From contig DATMBC010000092.1 in NCBI GenBank assembly GCA_035559435.1, positions 1 through 41,170 on the forward strand: 41,170 bases of DNA, written 5' to 3'. This document shows, one piece after another, positions 29,148-37,145 of this stretch (the first letter of the stretch is position 1; each line of letters opens with the position of its first letter). This stretch comes from a bacterium. GTDB lineage: Bacteria; Zixibacteria; MSB-5A5; WJJR01. The translations under genes were made by a program, and so were the position numbers. The notes below the pieces were generated by a model. That model saw nothing but the letters and a program-made list of their open reading frames with translations, had not been told where the DNA came from and searched no databases.

Positions 29148-29417
29148 TTAAATGGCGGCTTTGGGTTTGGTGTCGGGGGATTTCGACGCGCCCGAGTCGC
29201 CGGAGTCTTTCTTCGAATCGTTCTTGTAGTCTGGCTTGCGGTAGTCGGTGATGTAGAAGCCGGAGCCCTTGAACAGCAGGCCGCCGCCGGGCGAGATGAG
29301 CCGTTCGACATCCGGCTTGCCGCAATTGGGGCAGACAGCCAGGGGCTTTTCGGTCATGGTCTGAAAGGCCTCGAAGCGGTGGCCGCAGACGCGGCAGCGA
29401 TAGTCGTAGGTCGGCAT
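29148..29417 (-). CDS. FmdB-family zinc-ribbon protein
   Basis: The protein has 89 residues. The N-terminus MPTYDYRC is the family signature. Four cysteines, C8 and C11 (CRVC) and C29 and C32 (CPNC), form a zinc ribbon; GGGLLFKGSGFYITDYRK is the conserved second half, followed by a charged low-complexity tail. Members are called putative regulatory proteins; their function is not established. ATG 29417 is chosen because GGGGGAG is nine bases upstream; an in-frame ATG at 29426 directly abuts that site. It lies between hsp20 and clpB on the same strand, which suggests a link to protein homeostasis. Confidence 0.88.
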   Translation of the reverse strand: MPTYDYRCRVCGHRFEAFQTMTEKPLAVCPNCGKPDVERLISPGGGLLFKGSGFYITDYRKPDYKNDSKKDSGDSGASKSPDTKPKAAI

Positions 29418-29518
29418 GGCGATCATCTCCCCCGCGCCGGCGGGCGCGGCAGATGATTAAGTTATCGGAATAGCGGCTCGAATTCAATCGGCATCACTCA
29501 CTTTCCCCTGATGTGAGC

Positions 29519-29551
29519 GGTCCCGCGGAAGCCGAGCGCCCCCGCGGGACC
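29519..29551 (-). terminator. Hairpin after hsp20
   Basis: GGTCCCGCGG and CCGCGGGACC form a 10-bp stem with a 13-base loop, 18 bases beyond the hsp20 stop codon. No T-run follows on the minus strand, so it may attenuate rather than fully stop transcription into the fmdB-like gene. Confidence 0.5.
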
Positions 29552-29569
29552 TTCTCGGAACAGGGGTTG

Positions 29570-30019
29570 TCAACTCACCTTGACCTCGATCTGCTTGGGC
29601 ATCGCCTTCTCGGTCTTGGGGATGGTGACGGTCAGGACGCCGTTGGTATAGTCGGCGCTCACTCGGGATTCATCGGCCCAAGCCGGGAGGTTGAACGAGC
29701 GCGAGAACGTGCCCATGAAGCGCTCGGTGCGGGTGTAGCCCTTGCGCTTCTCCTCACGGGACTCGTTGCGCTCGCCCTCGATCGTCAGGATGCCGTCCTG
29801 GACGACAACCTTGATGTTGTCTTTCTCCATGCCGGGCATGTCGGCCTTCAGCAGAACCTTGTCATCTTCCTCGACAATGTCCACCGACGGCCGGATGTTC
29901 AGGACCGGCAGATCGAGATTGGCCAACGGCGAGTTGTTAAAGAACTCGTCGAAGATGCTGGAGATGGCCCGCGAGAGCGGGACCGCGTTGCGCGTGGGTT
30001 CATACTTGACCAGTGACAT
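29570..30019 (-). CDS. Small heat-shock protein Hsp20/alpha-crystallin
   Basis: The protein has 149 residues. The alpha-crystallin domain spans about 44-135: PSVDIVEEDDKVLLKADMPG, GILTIEGER, RSFNLPAWAD and the closing NGVLTVTIPK. These are ATP-independent holdases that form oligomers and pass bound proteins to DnaK/ClpB. ATG 30019 has AAGGGGG eight bases upstream; an ATG at 30025 is too close to that site. First gene of the hsp20-fmdB-clpB group. No CIRCE element is seen upstream; an AT-rich dyad lies at 30162-30181. Confidence 0.95.
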   Translation of the reverse strand: MSLVKYEPTRNAVPLSRAISSIFDEFFNNSPLANLDLPVLNIRPSVDIVEEDDKVLLKADMPGMEKDNIKVVVQDGILTIEGERNESREEKRKGYTRTERFMGTFSRSFNLPAWADESRVSADYTNGVLTVTIPKTEKAMPKQIEVKVS

Positions 30020-30161
30020 ACGCATTACCCCCTTTCTTCTGAGTTAACTCATCCATGCGGCCTTGCGGCCGCTTCCGACCATCATGTATGCAGGAGGCGT
30101 GCCAAATCCCGTAAGGCGTTGGGGAGTAATAGAATATGACAATTGACTCATGACCAACATG

Positions 30162-30181
30162 GCCAATATGACATATTTGGC
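30162..30181. promoter_or_regulatory. AT-rich near-palindrome upstream of hsp20
   Basis: GCCAATATG, one A, then CATATTTGGC form 9-bp arms with one extra T. It lies about 145 bases upstream of the hsp20 ATG in a stretch much richer in AT than the rest. Candidate operator or upstream element; regulator unknown. Confidence 0.35.
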
Positions 30182-30213
30182 AGAAAATAGCGCCACAATG
30201 GCATAACAACCGT

Positions 30214-31353
30214 TCAGTTGGCTGTCGATGTGGCAGGGGCGAGGCAGATCAGATTGCGTTTGGAGTCGGCCAGTAGGATGCGGTCGCCGGCTATGATCGG
30301 GGCGATGACCGCCTGGCCGGAGAGGGTGGTGTCGGCCCAGACCACCTCGCCGGTGGCGGCGGATAATGCGGTCACCAGGGCGTTGCGGGCGGTGACCAGG
30401 AGCAGATCGTTGCTGAGGGTGGGAGAGAGGTTGGCGATCGCATCGAGCGCGTAATCCCAGCGGATTTGGCCATTCTGACGGTCCAGCGCGGTGATGCGGC
30501 CATCGTTGGCGGCGACATAGATCAGATCGGAGCCGACCGCGGGTGTGGCGAAGATCCCGCCGCCGAGGCGGATATTCCACAGCAGATGGCCATCGCGGCA
30601 ATCCAGCGCGGTGACGAACGAGTCGGCGCCGCCGAAGAACAACTGGCCGCCATCGACCGCCACGCCCTCGATCGCTCCTGAGACCCCATGCTGCCAGAGG
30701 ATGGAGCCATCATCGGCCGCCAGCGCAAAGAGGGAGCGTCCGCTGGCGGCATAGACAACCGAATCGACCACCGCCGGCGCGGTGCGGATCGGTCCCTCAC
30801 ACTCGGTCTCCCAGAGGATCTCGCCCCGCGGCGTCAGCGCGCGCACCTGGGCACTCCAGGTCGAGATCAGGATCGTGGAGTCATTGAGCAACCGCGGCGG
30901 GGCACTGGCCGAGTGCACGCGGAAATCGGCGCGTTCCTTCCCCTTCTTCATGTCGAAGCGCACGAACCGTCGGTCCTCCTGATCGGTGAGGACCGCGAAG
31001 TCGGTCGCGAAGGCCAGCACGCCCAGCACCGGGCCATCGAGACGCTTGCGAAAGCGCCTCTTCCCGCTGGCCAGGTCATAGACTTCGATGCGCCGGTCCA
31101 GCCCGGGGAAAAAGACCAGTCCATCGCGCACCACCGGTTCGGAGGCGGCGACGCCGCCGGTCTTGACCGACCAGGCGACGGTGTACGGCACATCGGGCAG
31201 CGCCTGCGGGGCGCGTCCGGAGTTGGCCTGATCGGCGCGCGGGGTCGGCCAGCCGGCGGCCCCGGGCGATGGATACCACAATTTGGGCCGTCCGCCGGAG
31301 CAGGCGGCCAGCGCGAGGGCGGCCAGCGCGAGGGCAGGCAGGAAACGTCGCAT
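30214..31353 (-). CDS. PQQ-like beta-propeller lipoprotein (BamB-like)
   Basis: The protein has 379 residues. A lipoprotein signal ends in LAAC with C18. The rest shows tandem PQQ/WD-like blades: VVRDGLVFFPGLDRRIEVYD, GEILWETECEGPIRTAPAV, DGSILWQHGVSGAIEGVAV, DGHLLWNIRLGGGIFATPAV, NGQIRWDYALDAIANLSPT, TGEVVWADTTLSGQAVIAP. The fold is that of BamB, which assists outer-membrane protein assembly, but true BamB identity is not proven. ATG 31353 shares one base with the TGA of the upstream gene (TGATG) and has GGTGGAA before it, so translation is coupled to the MA-peptidase/barrel protein. Confidence 0.87.
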   Translation of the reverse strand: MRRFLPALALAALALAACSGGRPKLWYPSPGAAGWPTPRADQANSGRAPQALPDVPYTVAWSVKTGGVAASEPVVRDGLVFFPGLDRRIEVYDLASGKRRFRKRLDGPVLGVLAFATDFAVLTDQEDRRFVRFDMKKGKERADFRVHSASAPPRLLNDSTILISTWSAQVRALTPRGEILWETECEGPIRTAPAVVDSVVYAASGRSLFALAADDGSILWQHGVSGAIEGVAVDGGQLFFGGADSFVTALDCRDGHLLWNIRLGGGIFATPAVGSDLIYVAANDGRITALDRQNGQIRWDYALDAIANLSPTLSNDLLLVTARNALVTALSAATGEVVWADTTLSGQAVIAPIIAGDRILLADSKRNLICLAPATSTAN

Positions 31354-34169
31354 CAGAAGTTCCACCCGAAGAAGAACTCGAAGCGGGTCTTCTTGTCGAT
31401 GGTGCGGAAGTCGGTGCGCCGCGCCCAGTCGAAGCGCAGCACGACCAGGTAGCCGAGCGCGACGCGGGCGCCGAGTCCCAGCGAACCCTCCATGCGTCCG
31501 AATTCCTCCTCCCAGGCGTTGCCGGCATCGAAGAACAGCGCGCCGCGGATGGCCTGGAAGCCGAGATCGGCGACCGGGAAACCGACGAAGAGCGCATCGA
31601 TGAGCGGGAAGCGCAGCTCGTTGGAGGCGAGCACGACATTGCGGGCATAGACATCGCGGCGATCATAGCCGCGCAGGTCCCAGCTGCCGCCGAAGTAGCG
31701 TCGTTGCGGTTCATGGCCGGAAGAGAAATGCCCCATCAGGCGCATGGCGAAGGCGGAGTAGCGACCGAGCCGGAAGTACTTGCGGGCGTCGGCGATCACC
31801 AGTCGGTTGAAACTGCGGAAGTTCGACAGATCGGCGGTGTAGCCGGCGGTGAGCATGAAGCGCCAGCCATCGATCGGCCCGGAGATATCCCAGAGCGAAT
31901 TGTCATGCACCAGCGAGAGGAATTGCGTGGCCAGCACCGCCTTGCGCGTGTCGGTGAGGATCGATGCGCGGTCGGAGTGGCGCAGGTACAGCGAACTCTC
32001 GATGCGGCGGAACTTCGAGAGCGGGTAGGCGAGGTAGCCGGCGACGCCGATCTGCCGTTCCTCGATCGGGCCTTCGACCGGATCGTTGTAGTCATAGAAC
32101 AGATGGTAGGCGCCGTAGCCGTAATTGAGACGGTTCTCGCGGTTGAAGTACGAGACGGCAACGTTGAAGCTCTGGAGGAATTCATCCTTGGTGTCGGCGT
32201 TGTTGGCCAGCAGGAAGAAGTACTGGTGGTCGCCGAGGACATCGGTGAGCGCGGTCTGGAAACCGCCGACGGTGCCATAGAAGGCATCGTAGGAGACCGC
32301 CGACTGGGCAATGTCGAAGGAGAAATCACGTTCGTATTTCACCGCGCTTTTGGTCATCTCGCCGGAGCCGGCCTCGGGCTGCCAGGTGGGCTCCCACGGT
32401 CCATTGCCGGCGGCCAGAAGCTCGGAAGGCAGCGTGTCGGGCAGATCCATGCGGTAGATCTGGAAGCCGCTGTTCTGGTAGGCGGTGAAGACGATGCTTT
32501 GGCCGTCGGGCATCAGGTGCGGATCGAAGGCGCCGGTGGCCAGATGGGTGAGCTTCTGGCGGCGGCCATCGGCGAAGTGACGGTAGATGTCCAGCACCCC
32601 TTCCTCATCGGAGGTGTAGACCATCGACCCGCCGTCGGGAGCATAGGAGGGGCCGCGCAGGTTGTGCGCGCCGGTCAGGTAGGGGCTGATGCGGCCGGTC
32701 TTGAAATCATAGAGGAAGAGATTGAGAAACCCCCGGGCGCCATGCGCGCCGCGATCGGAGGCAAAGAGAACCGCCGATCCATCGGGGGTAAAGACCGGAT
32801 CAATGTCGAAAAACCAGTCATCGGTCAGACGGTCGAGCGCGCCGGAGGCCAGATCGAGGTGGTAGAGATCATAGACGCCGTCCTTGCCGGAGCCGGCGAA
32901 GATGACGCGCCGTCCATCGGCGGAGTAGTGCGGCGAGCTGATATTGTAGAGCGAATCCCAGCGGTGCTCGCCGACGATTCTTCTGGTGGCGGCGTCGAGT
33001 TCATAGAGGACGTCGCGTTCATGCCGCTGGCCGGAGAAGACCACCCGGCCATCGTGGACATCCAACGATGAGCCCAGCAGGTGCAGCGACTCGAAGCGCG
33101 GCGAGCGCTCGCCTTTGAGCAGGACCTCGACGTCGCGTTCCGCGCCGCCGGGGGCGGCATTGGTGCGGTAAATGCCGGCGTAGCCGAGGCGGTTCGCCTT
33201 GAAGATGATCTGGTCGACGGTGTCGGCGCCCTCAATGGCCCGCACCGGGACCGGTTTGACACTGTAGCCGGGCTTGGTGAGCGGTTCGTAGACGCGGTCG
33301 GGAAGTTCACGGGACTGAATGGTCGGGAAGTACTTCTTCTTCAGCCAATATTCCCACTCGCGGCCGATCTCCTCCAGACTCTTGCCGAAGGTGTACCTTG
33401 CCACGCCGTAGAAGTCGGGGGCGCGCCAGCAGTTGTCGAGCAGGTAGATCAGGTACTCGGCGCCGTAGGTCTCGGCGACGAAGTGGCAAAACGACTCCCC
33501 CTCCTTGTACATGAGGTAGGTGCCGGCGATGGCGTCGATGCGTTCGAGGTTGAAGAAGCGGCCGGTCAGAACCAGGTCGCTTAAGATCATCTCGGCGTCG
33601 GATTCCCACGGCCGCGAGAAGTACTCGGCGATCCCCTCGGTGAACCAGAGCGGCGGCGCGGCAACGTTCAGCTTCTTGTACTTCGACGCGACCGCGGACA
33701 GCTTCGAGTAGGTGAAGACATGGACCAACTCATGTTGCAGGACGCGGCGGAAATCCTCATAGGAGCCGTTGAACGGCAGCACGACCCGCCCCTTGAAGAA
33801 TTCGGTGAATCCGGCGACGTTCTCGGGCAGGAGCGACGAGATCACGTTCGTCTGCGTGAAAAAGCGCGGCGACGAGTAGATGATCAGCGGAATCCGGTCG
33901 TTGCACTCGTGGTTGAAGCGGTCGGCCAGGTAGTCGTAGGAGTCATGGGCCGCCTCGGCGGCGATTTCGGCCAGCTCGCGTTCGGCGTCATAGAAGTAGA
34001 TGTCGAACTTGTCGGTGGCGAGGACCTGCCATTCAAAGTCGGTGTACTGAACCTTGTTCTTGCCAAAGTAGTACTGCGCGTCGACCGGGGCGGCACAGAC
34101 GGCCACCAGGAGGGCGGCCGCGATCAGGCGGCCCATCCGGCACGGATTCTGGTGGTGGAGGCGGCGCAT
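31353..34169 (-). CDS. Peptidase-MA-like domain, TolB-type propeller and Omp85-type barrel in one protein
   Basis: The protein has 938 residues. Residues 1-31 are a signal peptide. Residues about 40-260 are a peptidase-MA-like gluzincin domain with HELVH at 146-150 and WFTEGIAEYFS near 175-185 supplying the third ligand. Residues about 320-600 carry PD40/TolB-like blades (YSADGRRVIFAGSGKDGVYDL, FTPDGSAVLFASDRGAH, YAPDGGSMVYTSDEEGVLDIY, LMPDGQSIVFTAYQNSGFQIY). The C-terminal 300 residues are beta-barrel in character, with the Omp85 signature GGSWDLRGY (LRGY at 832) and FFDAGNAW. It should sit in the outer membrane with the other domains in the periplasm or outside. The start may instead be ATG 34136 (MGRLIAAALL). 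Zinc protease activity is inferred from the motif only. Confidence 0.83.
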   Translation of the reverse strand: MRRLHHQNPCRMGRLIAAALLVAVCAAPVDAQYYFGKNKVQYTDFEWQVLATDKFDIYFYDAERELAEIAAEAAHDSYDYLADRFNHECNDRIPLIIYSSPRFFTQTNVISSLLPENVAGFTEFFKGRVVLPFNGSYEDFRRVLQHELVHVFTYSKLSAVASKYKKLNVAAPPLWFTEGIAEYFSRPWESDAEMILSDLVLTGRFFNLERIDAIAGTYLMYKEGESFCHFVAETYGAEYLIYLLDNCWRAPDFYGVARYTFGKSLEEIGREWEYWLKKKYFPTIQSRELPDRVYEPLTKPGYSVKPVPVRAIEGADTVDQIIFKANRLGYAGIYRTNAAPGGAERDVEVLLKGERSPRFESLHLLGSSLDVHDGRVVFSGQRHERDVLYELDAATRRIVGEHRWDSLYNISSPHYSADGRRVIFAGSGKDGVYDLYHLDLASGALDRLTDDWFFDIDPVFTPDGSAVLFASDRGAHGARGFLNLFLYDFKTGRISPYLTGAHNLRGPSYAPDGGSMVYTSDEEGVLDIYRHFADGRRQKLTHLATGAFDPHLMPDGQSIVFTAYQNSGFQIYRMDLPDTLPSELLAAGNGPWEPTWQPEAGSGEMTKSAVKYERDFSFDIAQSAVSYDAFYGTVGGFQTALTDVLGDHQYFFLLANNADTKDEFLQSFNVAVSYFNRENRLNYGYGAYHLFYDYNDPVEGPIEERQIGVAGYLAYPLSKFRRIESSLYLRHSDRASILTDTRKAVLATQFLSLVHDNSLWDISGPIDGWRFMLTAGYTADLSNFRSFNRLVIADARKYFRLGRYSAFAMRLMGHFSSGHEPQRRYFGGSWDLRGYDRRDVYARNVVLASNELRFPLIDALFVGFPVADLGFQAIRGALFFDAGNAWEEEFGRMEGSLGLGARVALGYLVVLRFDWARRTDFRTIDKKTRFEFFFGWNF

Positions 34170-34311
34170 CGGGTCTACTTCAGATTGTCGTCAGAATGTC
34201 TCGGCGCGTGCAGTCCGTGACGGGGGCAAGTCGAATCGTCGGGGATCTCCCCTGCCGGACTGATTACCGATGAGGGCGCCGGACATTCCCTGTCCGCGAG
34301 CGGGGCGCATC

Positions 34312-36552
34312 CTAATCTACATCACGGGGGCGGCGGGGGTTCCGTTGGCCGTCTTTGCCGGAGGCGCGTTCGACCCCGAGGACCCCGGCGACCCCGCGGA
34401 TGCGTCGCATGATGTCGGAGAGGTGCTGAAGGTTGCGGACCTGAATATCGATGGAGCCCATGCCGGTGGCGCGGTCGGCCGAGAGCGAGACCCCCTGGAT
34501 GTCGGTTTCGGCGTCGGCGATGGCCTGGGTGATGTCACGCAGCAGGTGTTTGCGGTTTTCCATGGTCAGGTTGAGACGGACCAGGAAGGACTGGTCGGGG
34601 GAAACATCCCACTCGACTTCGATTCTGCGTTCGGCGCGGTCGCGCAGGGCAAGGACATTGACGCAGTTGGCGCGGTGCACGGTGACGCCGCGTCCGCGGG
34701 TGATATAGCCGACCACCGCTTCGCCGGGGACCGGCTGGCAGCAGTTGGCGAAGCGGAACATCATGTTGTCGAGGTTATGGATGCGGACGCCGCGCACGGG
34801 ATGGGGGCGTTCGACGGTCTCGGCGGCGGCGGGGAGTTCGGGCCCGGCGGGCCGTGGCTGGAACCGGTTGAGCAGGGTGCTGGCGGCCATGATGCCGGAG
34901 CCGAGCGCGGCCAGGAGACTGTCGACGCCGGAGTGATTCAGCTCGAGCGCCCACTGGTGGAGGGTGGACTCGTTGGGCATCGGCACCCGGGTGCGTTTGG
35001 CCTCGCGGGCCAGCAGGTCGCGTCCGAGTTCGACCGAGTGGTCGAATTCGACCTTGTTGAAGTGCTGGCGAATCTTGGAGCGGGCGCGCGAGGTGACCAC
35101 GAAGGAGAGCCAGTCGCGCGAGGGACGGATCTGGTTGCTGGTGATGATTTCGACCTCGTCGCCGGAGTGCAACTGGTAAGTCAGCGGGACAATGTGTCCG
35201 TTGACCTTGGCGCCGACGCAGCGGTGGCCGACGGCGGTGTGCACGGCGTAGGCGAAATCAACGGGGGTCGCGCCGGCCGGGAGCGGCTTCAGGTCGCCGT
35301 TGGGCGTGAAGACATAGATCTCCTCGTGGAAGAGATCGGTCTTGAACAGCTCGAGGAACTCCTTGGGATCGCGCGTGTCCTTCTGCCATTCGAGAACCTC
35401 ACGCAGCCAGGACATCTGGCGGTCGGAGCGGTCGAACTCCTTTTTTCCTTCTTTGTAGAGCCAGTGGGAGGCGATTCCGAACTCGGCGGTGTAGTGCATT
35501 TCGCGGGTGCGGATCTGAATTTCGACCATGCGTCCGCGCGGGCCGATCACGGTGGTGTGCAGCGACTGGTACATGTTGGTCTTGGGGGTGGCGATGTAAT
35601 CATGGAAACGGTCGACCACCGGGGTCCAGAGGGTGTGGATCACGCCCAGGGCATGGTAGCAGTCGCGTTCGTAGGGGACGATCACGCGAATGGCCAACAG
35701 GTCGTAGATTTCCTCGAAGGCCTTGCGCCGTTTGACCATCTTGCGGTAGATCGAGTCGAGGTGCTTGGCGCGTCCGGAGATTTCGGTCTGGATGCCTTCC
35801 TTGTCCAGCCCGGCCTTCAGCGGCGTGATGACTTCCTGGATGTAGGCCTCGCGTTCCTCGCGCTTGAGTTCGACCTTCTCGGCGATGTCGCGGTAGGCGT
35901 CGGGATGGAGGTACTTCAGCGAGAGGTCTTCCAGCTCCCATTTGATCTTAGCCATGCCGAAGCGGTGGGCGAGCGGGGCATAGACCTCGCGGGTTTCGAG
36001 GGCGATGCGTTCGCGTTTGGCCGCCGGCAGATATTCCAGAGTGCGCATGTTGTGCAGCCGGTCGGCGAGTTTGATGATGATGACGCGGATGTCGCGCGCC
36101 ATCGAGATCAGCATCTTGCGGAAGTACTCGACCTGCTGCTCGGCGTGGCTCTGGTATTTGACGCCGGAAATCTTGGTGACGCCGTCGACTAAGTGGGCGA
36201 TTTCCTCGCCGAAGCGTTCGCGGACGGCATCGATGCCGTAGGGCGTGTCTTCGACCACGTCATGGATCAGGCCGGCGGTGATGGTGGCGGTGTCGAGGTG
36301 CTGCTCGGCGAGGATCATCGCCACGGCGAGGCAATGGTTGATGTAGGGTTCGCCCGATTCGCGCTTCTGGCCGGCGTGAACCATCTCCGAGAACTCATAG
36401 GCGCGGCGCAGCAGCGGGATGTCGACGTTGGCGTTCTCGGCCTCCACCCGGATGATGAACTCGGCCAGATTCAGATCGGGCGGCCGGTTCTCCAGCGGAC
36501 GCGGCATCGCGGCGCCGGTGTCGGGTTTGGGGATGGTCGAGTCGGGCTTCAT
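34312..36552 (-). CDS. rel: Bifunctional (p)ppGpp synthetase/hydrolase, RelA/SpoT family
   Basis: The protein has 746 residues with the full long-RSH layout. The HD hydrolase domain has H73, H97-D98 (HDVVEDT) and KLADRLHNMRTL. The synthetase domain has GRAKHLDSIYRKM, DLLAIRVIV, NMYQSLHTTVIGP and VEIQIRT. TGS (YVFTPNGDLKPLPAGATPVDF, about 412-470), a conserved-cysteine domain (NCCQPVPGEAVVGYITRGRG) and a C-terminal ACT domain follow. It makes and degrades the stringent-response alarmone in the cytoplasm. The motif that is RxKD in bifunctional enzymes and ExDD in RelA reads RFHD (315-318) here. ATG 36552 has only AAAGAA upstream. A promoter-like site lies at 36588-36617. Confidence 0.96.
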   Translation of the reverse strand: MKPDSTIPKPDTGAAMPRPLENRPPDLNLAEFIIRVEAENANVDIPLLRRAYEFSEMVHAGQKRESGEPYINHCLAVAMILAEQHLDTATITAGLIHDVVEDTPYGIDAVRERFGEEIAHLVDGVTKISGVKYQSHAEQQVEYFRKMLISMARDIRVIIIKLADRLHNMRTLEYLPAAKRERIALETREVYAPLAHRFGMAKIKWELEDLSLKYLHPDAYRDIAEKVELKREEREAYIQEVITPLKAGLDKEGIQTEISGRAKHLDSIYRKMVKRRKAFEEIYDLLAIRVIVPYERDCYHALGVIHTLWTPVVDRFHDYIATPKTNMYQSLHTTVIGPRGRMVEIQIRTREMHYTAEFGIASHWLYKEGKKEFDRSDRQMSWLREVLEWQKDTRDPKEFLELFKTDLFHEEIYVFTPNGDLKPLPAGATPVDFAYAVHTAVGHRCVGAKVNGHIVPLTYQLHSGDEVEIITSNQIRPSRDWLSFVVTSRARSKIRQHFNKVEFDHSVELGRDLLAREAKRTRVPMPNESTLHQWALELNHSGVDSLLAALGSGIMAASTLLNRFQPRPAGPELPAAAETVERPHPVRGVRIHNLDNMMFRFANCCQPVPGEAVVGYITRGRGVTVHRANCVNVLALRDRAERRIEVEWDVSPDQSFLVRLNLTMENRKHLLRDITQAIADAETDIQGVSLSADRATGMGSIDIQVRNLQHLSDIMRRIRGVAGVLGVERASGKDGQRNPRRPRDVD

Positions 36553-36587
36553 TATTCTTTAGATCGGCCGTTCGGGACGTCTCTGTA

Positions 36588-36617
36588 AGTATACGCGAAC
36601 AACCGTGGTTATGACAG
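36588..36617 (-). promoter_or_regulatory. Promoter-like site upstream of rel
   Basis: On the minus strand CTGTCA (36617-36612) is followed after 18 bases by TATACT (36593-36588), about 36 bases upstream of the rel ATG. The -10 is good, the -35 matches four of six positions. Confidence 0.45.
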
Positions 36618-36643
36618 CCGCCCCTTGCCGGCGGGCCGGGCGC

Positions 36644-36961
36644 TCAGCGCGTGGACAACCGCAGGCCAACCACGCCCAGCAGAATCAAACCGATGCTGGC
36701 CAGACGGATCAGGTCGCGGGATTCATGAAAGAAGATCATGCCGAAGATGGCGGTCCCCAGGGCGCCGATGCCGGTCCAGACGGCGTAGGCGGTGCCGATC
36801 GGGAGGGCGCGCACAGCGAGGGAGAGAAAGTAGAATGAGCCGAGCATGCCGCCGACGGTGATCATGGACGGGATTGTGCGCGAAAAACCGCGGGTGTACT
36901 TGAGGCCGACCGCCCAGACGATTTCGAGGAGGGCGGCGATCAGGAGTTGAAGCCAGGGCAT
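36644..36961 (-). CDS. Small multidrug resistance exporter, SugE/Gdx type
   Basis: The protein has 105 residues and four membrane helices. E13 in ALLEIVWAVGLKYT is the conserved proton/substrate-binding glutamate. LPIGTAYAVWTGIGALGTAI and FFHES match the SugE/Gdx subgroup, whose characterised members export guanidinium or quaternary ammonium in exchange for protons. It works as a dual-topology dimer in the inner membrane. ATG 36961 is chosen by the family start and AAGGA eight bases upstream; the frame is open for 47 more codons upstream but these do not look like the family. The 184 bases upstream contain the hairpin GAAGGG/CCCTTC, but I find no guanidine riboswitch. Confidence 0.93.
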   Translation of the reverse strand: MPWLQLLIAALLEIVWAVGLKYTRGFSRTIPSMITVGGMLGSFYFLSLAVRALPIGTAYAVWTGIGALGTAIFGMIFFHESRDLIRLASIGLILLGVVGLRLSTR

Positions 36962-37145
36962 GGGTGGGTCCTTTCGACGCGTCGGTCGACGACGGTGAAT
37001 CGATAAGATGGGATGGCGGGTGGCTTTCAGCAATGGCGGTTGTGCGCGGACGAAGGGCTGAAAGCCCCTTCTCTCGCGGGGGTGTAGCGAGGCGAAGAGC
37101 ACGCTCTTTCTTCATCACGTGCACGCGAGGTAACAACGATTGGGG

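Noticed and set aside
29418-30213. CIRCE or HAIR heat-shock operator
   Set aside because: No TTAGCACTC/GAGTGCTAA or CTTGAGT/ACTCAAG pair is present around hsp20, the fmdB-like gene or clpB.
36962-37145. Guanidine riboswitch upstream of the SugE/Gdx-type gene
   Set aside because: I looked for paired ACGR-loop hairpins and for a ykkC-like fold and saw none; the visible hairpin GAAGGG/CCCTTC looks like a common intergenic repeat.
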